DNA from: Nocardia panacis
GTDB taxonomy: Bacteria; Actinomycetota; Actinomycetes; Mycobacteriales; Mycobacteriaceae
Assembly (NCBI RefSeq): GCF_003598715.1
Contig: NZ_QZFU01000019.1
Span: 248,001-312,000 of the forward strand
Length of the DNA stretch: 64,000 bases
Direction of reading: 5' to 3'
Within the stretch, counting starts at the first letter, position 1. Every line of letters starts with the position of its first letter. A program made the translations under genes and the position numbers. Of the stretch, positions 48,738 through 58,379 are shown piece by piece. The notes under the pieces were generated by a model. It did not search any database. It saw nothing but the letters and a program-made list of their open reading frames with translations, and was not told the DNA's origin.

Positions 48738-48789
48738 GGCCAGGGACCGGCGCACCAGCCCGAAGAAGCGAGAACTCCGCGCTCCAACA

Positions 48790-49112
48790 CTCCACGCGGC
48801 TTCGGTTGGCACTTGCCACAGAAGAAGGACGAACGATTCATGAACCCCAACCGCTGAACCGACGCACCACACCGCCGACACAGCTCGTCCGCATGCCCAT
48901 AGACATTCAGCGCGCGCTCGAAGTAACCGGACTCACCGTTGACGTTGACATACAGCGCGTCGAAGGACGTACCGCCCACAGTCAACGCACCGCGGTCGCT
49001 TCGGCCAGCAGGTTCCGGATGGCGGTCTTGGTCAAGGCTGAGGCAATCCGGTTCCGGTGAATCTTTGCCCGCCACAACGCTTCGTCGGCATACATCTTTC
49101 CCAACACCGATC
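48790..49112 (-). pseudogene. Displaced, frameshifted mutM 3' fragment C
   Basis: The DNA aligns to mutM from the [12 protein letters not shown] point to [10 protein letters not shown], but one extra base near 49100 breaks the frame and another shift restores it before [20 protein letters not shown]. The native stop is lost. It is more decayed than fragments A and B. Immediately upstream lies the conserved junction sequence 49113-49154. Confidence 0.85.
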
Positions 49113-49154
49113 GGCATCGAATCAATGCATGGTAGCTGACCTGGGGTAATAGCG
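49113..49154. repeat. Conserved junction sequence next to mutM fragment C
   Basis: Second copy of the 42-bp sequence seen at 47951-47992, in the same orientation relative to the mutM fragment. Confidence 0.7.
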
Positions 49155-49262
49155 CTACCAGATCCGCCGATTTCCGGTTCCCATATTCCTGGCGGGGTAC
49201 GATGCAAAAGCCGAGTTCTATCGGTGCTGGCCATAGATTTCGGCAGTCTGCAGTGTGGGTCG

Positions 49263-50525
49263 TCAGCGCTGCTGCCGACGGCGGGTATTACGTACGGACT
49301 GTGGCGCCTCTTCTCCGGTAAGAAATCCGATTATGGCGGCTCGGCCTGCTTTCAAGCTGCGGGTAATCTGCCAGCGCACAAGGTCCGTGCTCACGCCGGC
49401 TGTCCCAATCATCGCAGTTTCCACCAGCCGGGTGAACATCGTGTTGTCCAGATAGCTCGGCACGTTCTTGTACCCGAATCGCCGGGTGCCTCCACGCCCA
49501 TCCGCGATCCTCTTGTCCGCGAGCAGTGTCTCGAAATGCTGCCTGGAGAAGTACATTCCAGGGACCATCACGTCCGCCTGGGGAATTACGGACTCCGGTG
49601 GGCAGAGCTTGATCCAGCTTGGATCAGCACAGAGCCGATGATCATCACCTGGCCTGCGGAAGTAGGATGCATATCGATCGATGGCGCGGAGTCGGCTGAG
49701 TTCCTTCTCCAGGTTTGAGTCGCTGTCCGGGTAGTAGTAGCCGGTCTGCCGGGAATCGAGCTTCTTGTACTGCACAAGAACAAGAGACTTTCGCGTTTCG
49801 TTGTAGTAAATGATATCGGCGCCGGAGATCTGTTCCGCTGTGGTGCGATTCGCATAGCCAATATACAGCCGCTGGCCATTCTGCTGGAACTGCCGCCAGG
49901 CGACATCTCCGGTCGGGGCTCCTTGCCAGCCCGCGAGATTCTCAGTATCTCGAGTGATCAGGAGATCCTCGATGGTGGTTGTCTCTGCGTGGTCGACCAG
50001 GCCAACGGGTGCCCGCCCGGACGGCTGATGAAGCAGTTTGAGGTATGCGGGCGGAGGCGTGTCGTCGGACAGCTGCTCAGCAGGTGGGTCCCACCTCGCG
50101 AGTTCGGGAATGGACATACCGGCCATACGCGCAATCGCCAGGGTCCCATCCCGTTGCACTGCTAGTGACTGCTCGGCCTTGGATTCCGGCCGGATGTCGA
50201 AGCCGGTTGCGGCCGCGCTTATGTACCTGACGATTGACCGTGCCTGAGGCCGCACACGCATCAGAGCGTCGAGCAGGGCCTTGCCGGCCGCTTCGGTCTG
50301 CTGCCCTTCCGATTTGACCCTGTGTTGAAGCCTGTCTCCGAGCTTCTGGACGAGATCATCGAGCACGACGGGCTCGTCCAGTTTGGCGATGTGCCGGGCT
50401 CGGAACTTTCGCTGCGTATCTGTTCTCTCCCGCTCGCGCTGTGTAAAGCCGAGGCGGGTCAGCCAATACACTCCCGATCCGTCTGCGGTTGCGATGAGGG
50501 TGATATGCCGTCCCTTAGCCCACAA
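49263..50525 (-). CDS. Mrr-like nuclease-domain protein of a candidate defence locus
   Basis: The protein is 420 aa from a TTG at 50525. Residues 234-255, [14 protein letters not shown] then LVLVQYKKL, give D237 and Q252-x-K254, the D-(E/Q)xK core of Mrr-type PD-(D/E)XK endonucleases; E231 may complete the site. The N-terminal 200 residues and the C-terminal part match nothing I know. In-frame coding continues upstream ([18 protein letters not shown]) until a TAA at 50577-50579. Before that TAA a 28-codon frame begins at an ATG (50663), so the gene may carry a nonsense mutation. It lies 170 bp downstream of the DUF262 fusion on the same strand. Confidence 0.65.
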   Translation of the reverse strand: MWAKGRHITLIATADGSGVYWLTRLGFTQRERERTDTQRKFRARHIAKLDEPVVLDDLVQKLGDRLQHRVKSEGQQTEAAGKALLDALMRVRPQARSIVRYISAAATGFDIRPESKAEQSLAVQRDGTLAIARMAGMSIPELARWDPPAEQLSDDTPPPAYLKLLHQPSGRAPVGLVDHAETTTIEDLLITRDTENLAGWQGAPTGDVAWRQFQQNGQRLYIGYANRTTAEQISGADIIYYNETRKSLVLVQYKKLDSRQTGYYYPDSDSNLEKELSRLRAIDRYASYFRRPGDDHRLCADPSWIKLCPPESVIPQADVMVPGMYFSRQHFETLLADKRIADGRGGTRRFGYKNVPSYLDNTMFTRLVETAMIGTAGVSTDLVRWQITRSLKAGRAAIIGFLTGEEAPQSVRNTRRRQQR

Positions 50526-50695
50526 GTCCGGGTCGCGGTTGATTGCGCCGTCCGCCCAGTCGGCGATCTCCTGGAGTTAGGGAACGCGCACGGTATGGGA
50601 TGAGCATTCTGCACACGGGTACTGCATGGCAAGGTGTAACGAGAACGGGTCCGTGTGAAACATCGACCAGGGTAACAATTGCTTCTCTACCAAAG

Positions 50696-53416
50696 TCATT
50701 GCCGGTTATCCGAACCCTGAGAATTGCTCCTGCCCTTCTGCCAGTCGTCGAAGGTCACCTCGCTGCCGCGAACCTTCCAATCGATCCGGCCATTGGTCGC
50801 CCTTCCCGCCACGATTGCAGCCGCAGCTGACGGCGATCGGAACTGGACGTCAAGTGTAAAAACGGCATGCTGTCCGTCACTGCTGGGCTCGAGAAAGCCG
50901 GCCTCCTCCAGCTTCTTTCGCAATGGACGGTAACTATGGTTTCCACCTACCCATGTCGACCGGGCTTGAGAACCTGCGCGGACAGTGAACTGGCCATCGA
51001 CCACCTGCGCAGCAGCGATGAGATCGAGCAGCTCCATCACGAACTCTGGTGAGTCCGGCGGCTGTTCGAAGTCCGACTCTTCGTCCTCGATCTGCGGTCG
51101 TCCGGAAACCGCAAGCGGCAGACCGTGCTTGCCCCAGTGCTCTTCTTTGTAGCGCTCCATGTCGTCACCGCGCAGCAGCGTGGTGGCGTTCCCCCGGCGT
51201 ACCCAGAATTCGACTTCGCCCTGGCCTCCTACTGCCTTGGTTCGTCTCACAAAAATCGGCCGCATTGCAGGCGCAACGATGACCTGACACACCTGTTTGC
51301 CGTCGACCACAGGAAAATCCACCCGAACGTTCGCCGCCGTGGTGACCGAGAGATGGTTCCTGAGCAACTCCTGCAAGCGCAACTCATACCTGTCGAGATC
51401 GGCGACATCGATCGCCGTCATATCGTTGTCTAGTCCCACCGGCTTGCCGCTGTCTTCGACACCGATGAATAGCGAACCGCCGTCGCCGTTCAGCAATGCG
51501 CACACGGTCTTGACGATGATGTGCTTGCGCTCGGGTTCCGCCTGCATTGTTTTCAAGTCCAGGAACGCGGATGCCTTGAACTCAACTGTCTGCGACTCGC
51601 CACCGGAAATCAACTCGGCGGGTGACATCGATGCCGGCGCTTCGACCGGCGCGATTCCGTGCTCGATCGCTGTCGCGATCAGTTCCAGCAGAACCCGTTC
51701 GCGCTGCACGACGAAGCCTTCGAAGTCGTCGTGCAGTAGTGAATCCGGATTGACCAGATGCGTAGCGACCAACGACCGCAGCGTCGGCTCGTCGATGGCA
51801 CCGATCTTGGTCAATTTGGCTAGGTAAGCGGAAGGCGACGAGCCGCCGAGGACGTGGCGGTTCGTATACGCGGACAACGGAGTCTTGTTGACGATCGAGT
51901 CGTAGAGCGCACGATCGAGCCCCTGCTTGGCGCACCAAGCCTGCGGGAAGATGTGATGTATATCGATCGCGTCGTCGAAATAAGTTGCGGCGTTGATCTG
52001 GTTACCACTGCACCAGTCTCGGGCGCCGTCCGATATCAGCAGGGCATACACACCTTTGTATGCGGCGCTGTTCCGGGTTCGGAGGGTGCGCAGCCGCCCT
52101 GCGGCGAACTGAGCTTCGGCCACCGTACGGGGCTCGATCGACGTCCGTCCCAGTGCCCAGTCCACAACCTCTGGCAGATCCCTCGCAAAGCGGGTTTCTG
52201 TTGTGCCGCTGTACAGTTCGCCGAAGACACCACACCAATACCAGCGGGTGACCTTCTGCTGCACTTCGTAGGTGTTCCAGGCCTGACCGAGTGCGGCGCA
52301 GATAGCGGCGAGCGGAATCAGTTGGGCGCCATAGGGGACGAACTTGACATCGAAGATACTTCGACGATGCAGGAACTTCGCCGCTGCGAGAAGACCATTG
52401 ACGATCTCTTCACTACATTTCTTGAAGTCGTCGAGTGGCAGCCGGAGCATCTCGACGCGTCGGCAACCGATTCGCGGGCCGCCTTTGGGGTCGGCGGGAT
52501 CGGCGGCCTCACGCCGCCGATATGTCGCCAGTAGCGTTATCGCCTGCAGGAAGTCGGTTTCGGACACCTCCGACAGAACACGAAACTTGCCGTCGCTCCA
52601 TTGCATTCGGCACTGGCCCCAATGCTCACGAAGGTTGAATTCCTCTGCCGCATAGGTCGCAGTGAGCAGCTCGAATACTGTGAGTGTGACGCCCCCAGTA
52701 TTAACCTTCTCGAATACCTGGCAGACGGCCTCTCGGGGAGTCCCTGCAGACAGTTCGATCACCGGAACCAAGTACTGTTCGAACCGTTTGATGAACCTCT
52801 TGTTGAACGATTGCCATGACTCGATCGCAGTGGGGGCATAACCGTTCAGCTTCATGAAGCTGTGCCCCCAGTCGTCGGCGTCGAACACCTGGGTCATGGG
52901 GAAGAGGCCCGCCCGGCATTCTTCGTCCATGGTCGACAGGTCGAGCTCGACACGGCCGAAGCTGCCGCGCACCTTGCCGTCGGCCGGAACGAATCGGAAA
53001 GCCTCATCCCGATCGACTTCGTCATCAAGCGCGGCCGCCATATCAATATAGAATCGGCCTTCGATGCTTCGACGCCGGTCATCGACGGTCACCACCGGCC
53101 GGTCAAGCATCAAGGCATGGTACAACGAGGTGATCCGTTGTTGCCCGTCCAACAGCAATTGGGCAGCGGGGACCCTACCCGACAGCTCGACTCCTTCGAT
53201 TGGGCGTTGCTTGAATCGCGTTGAGCCGCCTGCCTGCAACATCATCAGCGTCCCGACCGGGAAGCCCTGAGACACCGAGCTCAACAGGCTTCGAATGTTG
53301 GACTCCGGCCACACCCAACCGCGCTGGAACTCGGGCAGCTGAATTTGTCCCTCCCTGGCCTGCTCGAGCAGGTTCCGCAGGAACGGCTTCTTGATCTCGA
53401 AGGCATCCACGCTCAA
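50696..53416 (-). CDS. DUF262-HNH-AlbA_2-DUF4357 fusion protein (GmrSD-related)
   Basis: The protein is 906 aa, with a TTG start preceded by GGGAGG. The DUF262 domain (about 10-260) has QLPEFQRGWVWP and LLLDGQQRITSLY. A helical region leads to an HNH motif, IDIHHIFPQAW (484-494), with N510 and NRHVLGGSSPSAYL. An AlbA_2/Schlafen-type domain follows (605-750: GGESQTVEFKAS, ALLNGDGGSLFIGVEDSGKP). The C-terminal DUF4357-like region (about 810-893) has SPSAAAAIVAGRATNGRIDW. DUF262-HNH proteins act in modified-DNA restriction (GmrSD) and BREX-linked (BrxU) defence; the added AlbA_2 module is unusual. Confidence 0.85.
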   Translation of the reverse strand: MSVDAFEIKKPFLRNLLEQAREGQIQLPEFQRGWVWPESNIRSLLSSVSQGFPVGTLMMLQAGGSTRFKQRPIEGVELSGRVPAAQLLLDGQQRITSLYHALMLDRPVVTVDDRRRSIEGRFYIDMAAALDDEVDRDEAFRFVPADGKVRGSFGRVELDLSTMDEECRAGLFPMTQVFDADDWGHSFMKLNGYAPTAIESWQSFNKRFIKRFEQYLVPVIELSAGTPREAVCQVFEKVNTGGVTLTVFELLTATYAAEEFNLREHWGQCRMQWSDGKFRVLSEVSETDFLQAITLLATYRRREAADPADPKGGPRIGCRRVEMLRLPLDDFKKCSEEIVNGLLAAAKFLHRRSIFDVKFVPYGAQLIPLAAICAALGQAWNTYEVQQKVTRWYWCGVFGELYSGTTETRFARDLPEVVDWALGRTSIEPRTVAEAQFAAGRLRTLRTRNSAAYKGVYALLISDGARDWCSGNQINAATYFDDAIDIHHIFPQAWCAKQGLDRALYDSIVNKTPLSAYTNRHVLGGSSPSAYLAKLTKIGAIDEPTLRSLVATHLVNPDSLLHDDFEGFVVQRERVLLELIATAIEHGIAPVEAPASMSPAELISGGESQTVEFKASAFLDLKTMQAEPERKHIIVKTVCALLNGDGGSLFIGVEDSGKPVGLDNDMTAIDVADLDRYELRLQELLRNHLSVTTAANVRVDFPVVDGKQVCQVIVAPAMRPIFVRRTKAVGGQGEVEFWVRRGNATTLLRGDDMERYKEEHWGKHGLPLAVSGRPQIEDEESDFEQPPDSPEFVMELLDLIAAAQVVDGQFTVRAGSQARSTWVGGNHSYRPLRKKLEEAGFLEPSSDGQHAVFTLDVQFRSPSAAAAIVAGRATNGRIDWKVRGSEVTFDDWQKGRSNSQGSDNRQ

Positions 53417-53552
53417 CGACGGTCCTCCCCTGCGCTCGTTTGCCGCGCAACCCCCGGTCGCGCGTCCGGATGCCTGACTGTAGCAGGGGCTGGCGCGAAT
53501 TACGCTGCATAACTGGGCAATATGATGACTTGCATCGAGCGGCTTGTAGCGT

Positions 53553-53834
53553 TCAATCCGTCAGTTCTCGAAGGAATTCGGCCACTCGGATCGCGAATTC
53601 GTCGATCGGCCCGTAGATCAGGCACAGATCCTCATACAAGGTAGTTGGAGCCGACTGCGCCTCGCCGATCAGTCCGGTACTTGCGAGTATCTCGGCGAGG
53701 TCGTACCGCAAGTACAGGGCGGTCTCGCAACCGTCGCCGTTGGCGGCGGCAACCTCGTCGCGCACCGATTGTAGTGCCGAAATACCGTCTTCGATGTCGC
53801 CCAGCGCGATGCGGCAGCGGGCCGCACCCCTACC
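53553..53834 (-). pseudogene. C-terminal piece of a kinase-TPR gene, cut off by the IS element
   Basis: The frame reads AARCRIALGDIEDGISALQS, YLRYDLAEILASTGLIGEAQ, TLYEDLCLIYGPIDEFAIRV and stops at 53553. This is the typical C-terminal tail of actinobacterial kinase-TPR proteins. It has no start of its own and begins at the left end of the IS. The matching upstream part lies on the far side (55388-56322). Confidence 0.75.
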
Positions 53835-53912
53835 TGCCAAACTCTATTGAGACCATATGGTCTGTATCTTCTCTGTAGGTGATGTAGGGCGAGTTCAGGG
53901 ATATCGAGCAAG

Positions 53913-54356
53913 GTGACGATGGGTGCGGCTGATCTGCCCGCCGACGATGGCGTGGCGAAGGGGTCGACGAAGAAGGGGATGGGTTCGGCGCGGCCGAAGC
54001 GGCGGTCGTTCACGCCGGAGTACAAGCCGGCGATCGTGGCCGAGTACGACCTGCTCACCGAGCCGGGCGCGCGCGGAGCGTTGCTGCGGCGGGAGGGCCT
54101 GTATCACTCGCACGTGATCGAGTGGCGTCGCGCCCGCGACGCGGGCGCGTTGGATGCGCTGGCCGCCAAGACAACTGGCCCGAAGCCGGCCAAGTCCGAC
54201 GCGGCGCGGCGGGCCGAGAAGCTGGAAGCGGAGAACGCGCGCTTGCGCGCGGAGCTCGAGCGCAAGGATAAAGCGATGGCTGTCCTGGGAAAAGCTGTCG
54301 AGCTGCTGGAGATGCTCTCCGGCAGCGCGGATTCCGATATCGAGCCCTCGAAGTGA
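53913..54356 (+). CDS. IS3-family OrfA (HTH and leucine-zipper protein)
   Basis: The protein is 147 aa. It contains RRSFTPEYKPAIVAEYDLLT and LLRREGLYHSHVIEWRRARD (HTH_Tnp_1), then a zipper (KLEAENARLRAELERKDKAM). The stop overlaps the GTG of OrfB. It recognises the IS ends and oligomerises. Confidence 0.9.
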   Translation: MTMGAADLPADDGVAKGSTKKGMGSARPKRRSFTPEYKPAIVAEYDLLTEPGARGALLRREGLYHSHVIEWRRARDAGALDALAAKTTGPKPAKSDAARRAEKLEAENARLRAELERKDKAMAVLGKAVELLEMLSGSADSDIEPSK

Positions 54357-55366
54357 TCGATGCCGCGACGACCGAGCTCGAGGCGCTGATCGGCACTCGG
54401 GCGGCATGCCGGTTGACGGGCGAGTCGCGGGCCACACTGCATCGACACCGCAACCCGAAACCGCCGGTTCGGGGTCCGCGGCGGTCAGCGGTGCATCCGG
54501 TCGCGTTGTCGCCGGTCGAGCGGGCGGCGGTGCTGGACGAATTGCGCTCGGATCGGTTCGTGGACAAGTCCCCGGCGCAGGTCTGGGCGATCCTGCTCGA
54601 CGAAGGCACCTACCTGTGTTCGATCTCGACGATGTATCGGCTGCTGCGCGGCCACGGCGAAGTCCGTGAACGCCGCCGCCGGGCCACCCATCCGGCCCGG
54701 ACCAAGCCCGAGCTGGTGGCGACCGGCCCGAACCAGGTATGGAGTTGGGACGCAACGAAATTGGCGGGACCGGTCAAAGGTGTCTACTACACGCTGCTGG
54801 TGATGCTGGACATCTTCTCCCGCAAGGTGATCCATTGGACGGTGATCCCACAGGAATCTCAGTGGCGGGCAAAGCAATTCCAGCTCGACTCGATCGCGGC
54901 GAACAACGGCGTGCTCCCCGGTTACATCCACGCCGACAACGGCGGCCCGATGATCAGCAAGCCGGTGGCCGAGCTGCTGATCGATCTGCAGATCACCCGC
55001 TCGCACTCGCGTCCGCACGTCAGCAACGACAACCCGTACTCGGAGGCAAATTTCAAGACCCTCAAGTACTGTCCGGCCTTTCCGGACCGGTTCGCCTCCA
55101 TCGGTGAGGCCCAGCGGTTCTGTCGGGCATTCTTCACCTACTACAACGACAACCACCGGCACTCGGGCATCGGATTACACACTCCCGCAACGGTTCACGA
55201 CGGCACCGCCCACCGGATCCGCGCCGAACGCGCCACGATACTGTCCGCGGCTTACGCGGCCAACCCGGGCCGGTTCCGGCGGCCTCCCACCCCACCACGG
55301 CTGCCCAGCGCGGCCTGGATCAACGAACCAACGAAGGAGAACATCAACACAGAATTCGTCGCATGA
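54353..55366 (+). CDS. IS3-family OrfB transposase (DDE)
   Basis: The protein is 337 aa. An N-terminal HTH_21-like region (SPAQVWAILLDEGTYLCSIS) is followed by the rve integrase core with the DDE residues in VWSWDATKLAG, YIHADNGGPM and NPYSEANFKTLKY. Full length and without visible lesions, so possibly active. Confidence 0.92.
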   Translation: MIDAATTELEALIGTRAACRLTGESRATLHRHRNPKPPVRGPRRSAVHPVALSPVERAAVLDELRSDRFVDKSPAQVWAILLDEGTYLCSISTMYRLLRGHGEVRERRRRATHPARTKPELVATGPNQVWSWDATKLAGPVKGVYYTLLVMLDIFSRKVIHWTVIPQESQWRAKQFQLDSIAANNGVLPGYIHADNGGPMISKPVAELLIDLQITRSHSRPHVSNDNPYSEANFKTLKYCPAFPDRFASIGEAQRFCRAFFTYYNDNHRHSGIGLHTPATVHDGTAHRIRAERATILSAAYAANPGRFRRPPTPPRLPSAAWINEPTKENINTEFVA

Positions 55367-55387
55367 CCGGTCTCATCAGGTTTGACA

Positions 55388-56322
55388 GATTCCGCACTCG
55401 CACACGCCTGTCCCACGCGGATTCGCTAAAACGGCCTTCGATCCGACGGTAAGCCTGCGCGAGCTCGTCGAATTCACTTTTGGCTCTGCGATGTTCACCG
55501 CTGAGCGTCCAAGCGGCGGCAACCAGGCTACGCAGTCGTAGCACGTCGGAGTTGTCCTTACCGTGGACCTCTGCCGCGCTGGCTAGTACCGAGTAAAGGG
55601 CATCCGCTGCTTGGTCGAAGCGGCCTGGTGAAGCCCAGTGGCTGCGGATCGGATTCGACGTGCTGGCGTTGCAGCTCGTACCCGAACATACTGTCGAATG
55701 GAGGTGTGCCGCTGGCCATTTCGTGGATCATGCAGCCCAGTGAGTACAGGTCGCTACTCGGATTCTGGATCCGGTTGCCCAATACCCGTTCCGGCGCCAT
55801 GTAGCGGTAGGTGCCGATCACCTCGCTGGTTTTGGTGAGCCTCGGTCCACCGTCGAGGATCGCGGCGATACCGAAATCAATCACCGTGACCGCGCCGTCC
55901 CGAGTGATCAGCGCGTTGTCGGGTTTGAGATCACGATGCACCACCGGGATCGCGTGGGCGTGGGACAGGACGGTGGCGATCTGAGCCGCCACCGCCGCCA
56001 CCCAGCTCAACGGGAGCGGGTTGCCCGGCTGGATGTAATCACGGAGTGGAACTCCATCGATGAGCTCCATTACCAGGTACACCGCTTCGAAAGAGCCGGC
56101 CAGCACCGCGTCGAAGACCTGCGGCACCCCGTGATGACGGATACGGGCGGTCACCCGGGCTTCCTGACTGAACCCCTGAGCAAATTCCGTGGCCTGCTCG
56201 CGTGTCTGGACCTGGTCGAGGCGAATCTTTTTGACCGCGATCTCCCGATCGAGCACGGTGTCGTAGCCCCGCCACACCGAGCCCATTCCGCCCGAGCTGA
56301 TCTCCTCGATCGAAATCCGCAT
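55388..56322 (-). pseudogene. Serine/threonine kinase-TPR gene, internally deleted and IS-disrupted
   Basis: From MRISIEEISSGGMGSVWRGY at 56322 the kinase domain is normal (K31, HRDLKPDN, DFG, APE) up to HVESDPQPLG near 55640. There the frame breaks. In a second frame TPR-like helices follow (GRFDQAADALYSVLASAAEV, LVAAAWTLSGEHRRAKSEFD) until the IS at 55387. The rest of the kinase C-lobe and the linker are missing. With the piece at 53553-53834, the gene has at least three lesions. Confidence 0.82.
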
Positions 56323-56535
56323 GAACTCATGGTCACCGGCAGCTCGACGGCATTCCGCAAGACGCACCGCTGACCACCCGCGACACCATTCCAACCGGCC
56401 GTGAAGACACTTGCGTTGTTTCTCAGTCCAGCCATCTGTGGCGCCCTGCGCACAGGGCTCGCTGGACCCGATCGCTGACCTACTGGCCCCGTCGACGTAG
56501 TTCAGATTTAGCGCCCACGTGGCAGATCCAACCGT

Positions 56536-57393
56536 TCAGCGCCGGGGCCGCGGCTGACAACGTGGACAGGAGAAGGAGGAACGGTTCATGAACTTCTCCC
56601 GCACCAGCGGGGCGCCACAGCGGCGGCAGGGCTCGTCCTCACGACCATAGGCGTTGAGCGAACGCTCGAAATAGCCGGACTGCCCGTTGACGTTGACATA
56701 CAACGTGTCAAACGAGGTGCCGCCCGCAGCCAGGGCGTCACTCATGACCGCAGTCGCCTCGGTCAGCAGCGTACGCACCACTGACCGGCTCAAGGCGGCG
56801 GCTGCCCTGGCGCCGTGAATCTTCGCACGCCACAGCGCTTCGTCCACGTATATATTTCCCAGGCCGGAGATGACGGATTGATCGAGCAGCACCCGCTTGA
56901 CCTCGGTGCGTCTGGCGCGCACGGCGCGTACGGCGGCTTCGGGATCGAAATGTGGGTCGAGGGGATCGCGCGCGATATGGGCGACCGGCTCCGGCACCGC
57001 GGTGCCGTCTATCTCTACCAACGGGGCCAACGCCCACCCGCCGAAGGTGCGCTGATCGACGAAACGCAACTCGGAACCATCGCTCAAGCGGGCTCTGATG
57101 TGGGCGTGCTTCTCCACGGGCGCGTCGGCGGGCTGGACGAGCATCTGCCCGCTCATACCCAGGTGCACGACCAGCGCGAGATCGGGTTCATCGAAGGTGA
57201 GCCACAGATATTTGCCCCGACGCTCGGCAGCCTCGACTCGCAGACCCGTCAATCGGGCGGACAGATCGGCCGCGCCCTCGAGATGCCTGCGCACCGACCT
57301 CGGATGGGTGATGCGCACCGATTCGATAGCCCGGCCGACCACATGGCCGACCAGGCCGCGACGCACCACTTCGACCTCGGGAAGTTCCGGCAC
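56536..57393 (-). CDS. mutM: Formamidopyrimidine-DNA glycosylase MutM (Fpg), intact
   Basis: The protein is 285 aa. Catalytic start [13 protein letters not shown] (Pro2, Glu3), beta-strand Lys in [11 protein letters not shown]2TH region [20 protein letters not shown] and the zinc finger [13 protein letters not shown]...CPRCQ. It removes 8-oxoguanine and cleaves the strand. The codons for [12 protein letters not shown] mark the point at which all three displaced fragments begin, so the 3' third of this gene was probably delivered by the last inserted element. Confidence 0.96.
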   Translation of the reverse strand: MPELPEVEVVRRGLVGHVVGRAIESVRITHPRSVRRHLEGAADLSARLTGLRVEAAERRGKYLWLTFDEPDLALVVHLGMSGQMLVQPADAPVEKHAHIRARLSDGSELRFVDQRTFGGWALAPLVEIDGTAVPEPVAHIARDPLDPHFDPEAAVRAVRARRTEVKRVLLDQSVISGLGNIYVDEALWRAKIHGARAAAALSRSVVRTLLTEATAVMSDALAAGGTSFDTLYVNVNGQSGYFERSLNAYGREDEPCRRCGAPLVREKFMNRSSFSCPRCQPRPRR

Positions 57394-57406
57394 GGCGCGA
57401 CTTCGC

Positions 57407-58126
57407 TCAGCTCTCCGTTGTCAGGACCTGGTAGGCGGCCCCCGCCGCCTTCTGCTCGGCCTCCTTCTTGGAGCGGCCGACGCCCTGACCGTAGGACCGA
57501 CCGGCGATCACCGTCGTCGCGGTGAACTCCTTGTCGTGATCCGGGCCGGTCGAGGTGATCTCGTAGCTGGGCACGCCGATACCGCGCTCGGCGGTGAGCT
57601 CCTGGAGGCTGGTCTTCCAGTCCAGGCCCGCACCCATGCGCGGACCGCGCTCGAGCAGGTCGGCGAATAGGCGCAGCACCACCTCGCGGGCCACATCGAT
57701 CCCGTGCTCGAGATGCACCGCGCCGAGCAGCGACTCCATGCCGTCGGCGAGGATGCTCGGCTTGTCGCGACCGCCGGTCAGTTCCTCGCCCTTGCCGAGC
57801 AGCAGATGCACACCGAGGCCGCCCTTGCCGAGCTTGCGCGCGACCTCCGCGAGCGCGTGCATATTCACCACGCTGGCCCGCAGTTTGGCCAACTCGCCCT
57901 CGGACTTTTCCTCGTGCTCGGTGTACAGGCGCTCGGTGATGCTCAGACCGAGGACGGAATCACCGAGGAATTCCAGCCGCTCATTGGTGGGCAGACCACC
58001 GTTCTCATACGCATACGAGCGGTGGGTCAGCGCGAGCCTAAGCAGGTCCGGACGCAAGTCCACGCCGAGTGCGGATAGTAGCTCCGCATGGTCGTCATCG
58101 GGATCGGATGTTTTCGCGGCTGTCAC
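57407..58126 (-). CDS. rnc: Ribonuclease III
   Basis: The protein is 239 aa from a GTG ([20 protein letters not shown]). The RNase III signature is [20 protein letters not shown], with the second acidic site in [19 protein letters not shown]. The C-terminal dsRNA-binding domain is [20 protein letters not shown]...[19 protein letters not shown]. It processes rRNA and double-stranded RNA. Conserved rpmF-rnc-mutM order. Confidence 0.95.
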   Translation of the reverse strand: MTAAKTSDPDDDHAELLSALGVDLRPDLLRLALTHRSYAYENGGLPTNERLEFLGDSVLGLSITERLYTEHEEKSEGELAKLRASVVNMHALAEVARKLGKGGLGVHLLLGKGEELTGGRDKPSILADGMESLLGAVHLEHGIDVAREVVLRLFADLLERGPRMGAGLDWKTSLQELTAERGIGVPSYEITSTGPDHDKEFTATTVIAGRSYGQGVGRSKKEAEQKAAGAAYQVLTTES

Positions 58127-58146
58127 GTCGTCGCCGAGGGTGAGCG

Positions 58147-58329
58147 TTAGACCGCTGCGGTGATCTGGCGGCCCTTGTAGGTACCGCAGGACGGGCAGGC
58201 GATGTGCGGCAGCGTCTGCTGACCGCAGGCGCGGTTCGGGCAGGTGATCAGGGTAGGCGCGACGGCCTTCCACTGGCTGCGCCGCGACCTGGTGTTGGAA
58301 CGGGACATCCGGCGCTTGGGAACGGCCAC
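58147..58329 (-). CDS. rpmF: 50S ribosomal protein L32
   Basis: The protein is 60 aa, [20 protein letters not shown], with a zinc ribbon ([20 protein letters not shown]). This is the four-Cys form of L32, which needs zinc. It lies between DUF177 and rnc as in most actinobacteria. Confidence 0.96.
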   Translation of the reverse strand: MAVPKRRMSRSNTRSRRSQWKAVAPTLITCPNRACGQQTLPHIACPSCGTYKGRQITAAV

Positions 58330-58379
58330 GACTACTTCTCCTCTGTCCTATTGCTTGCCAATTCGGCGGAACGGTCTGC

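Larger units (their letters stand above)
53835..55387 (+). mobile_element. IS3-family insertion sequence
   Basis: About 1553 bp. The ends are imperfect inverted repeats: TGCCAAACTCTATTGAGACC at the left, and the complement of TGTCAAACCTGATGAGACC at the right, with the TG...CA termini usual for IS3. It encodes OrfA and OrfB. It lies inside a kinase-TPR gene that it splits. No clear target duplication was found, so flanking deletion is possible. Confidence 0.88.

Noticed and set aside
53825..55395. Target-site duplication of the IS3 element
   Set aside because: The bases next to the two ends (acc and gat) do not match, so no duplication can be claimed.
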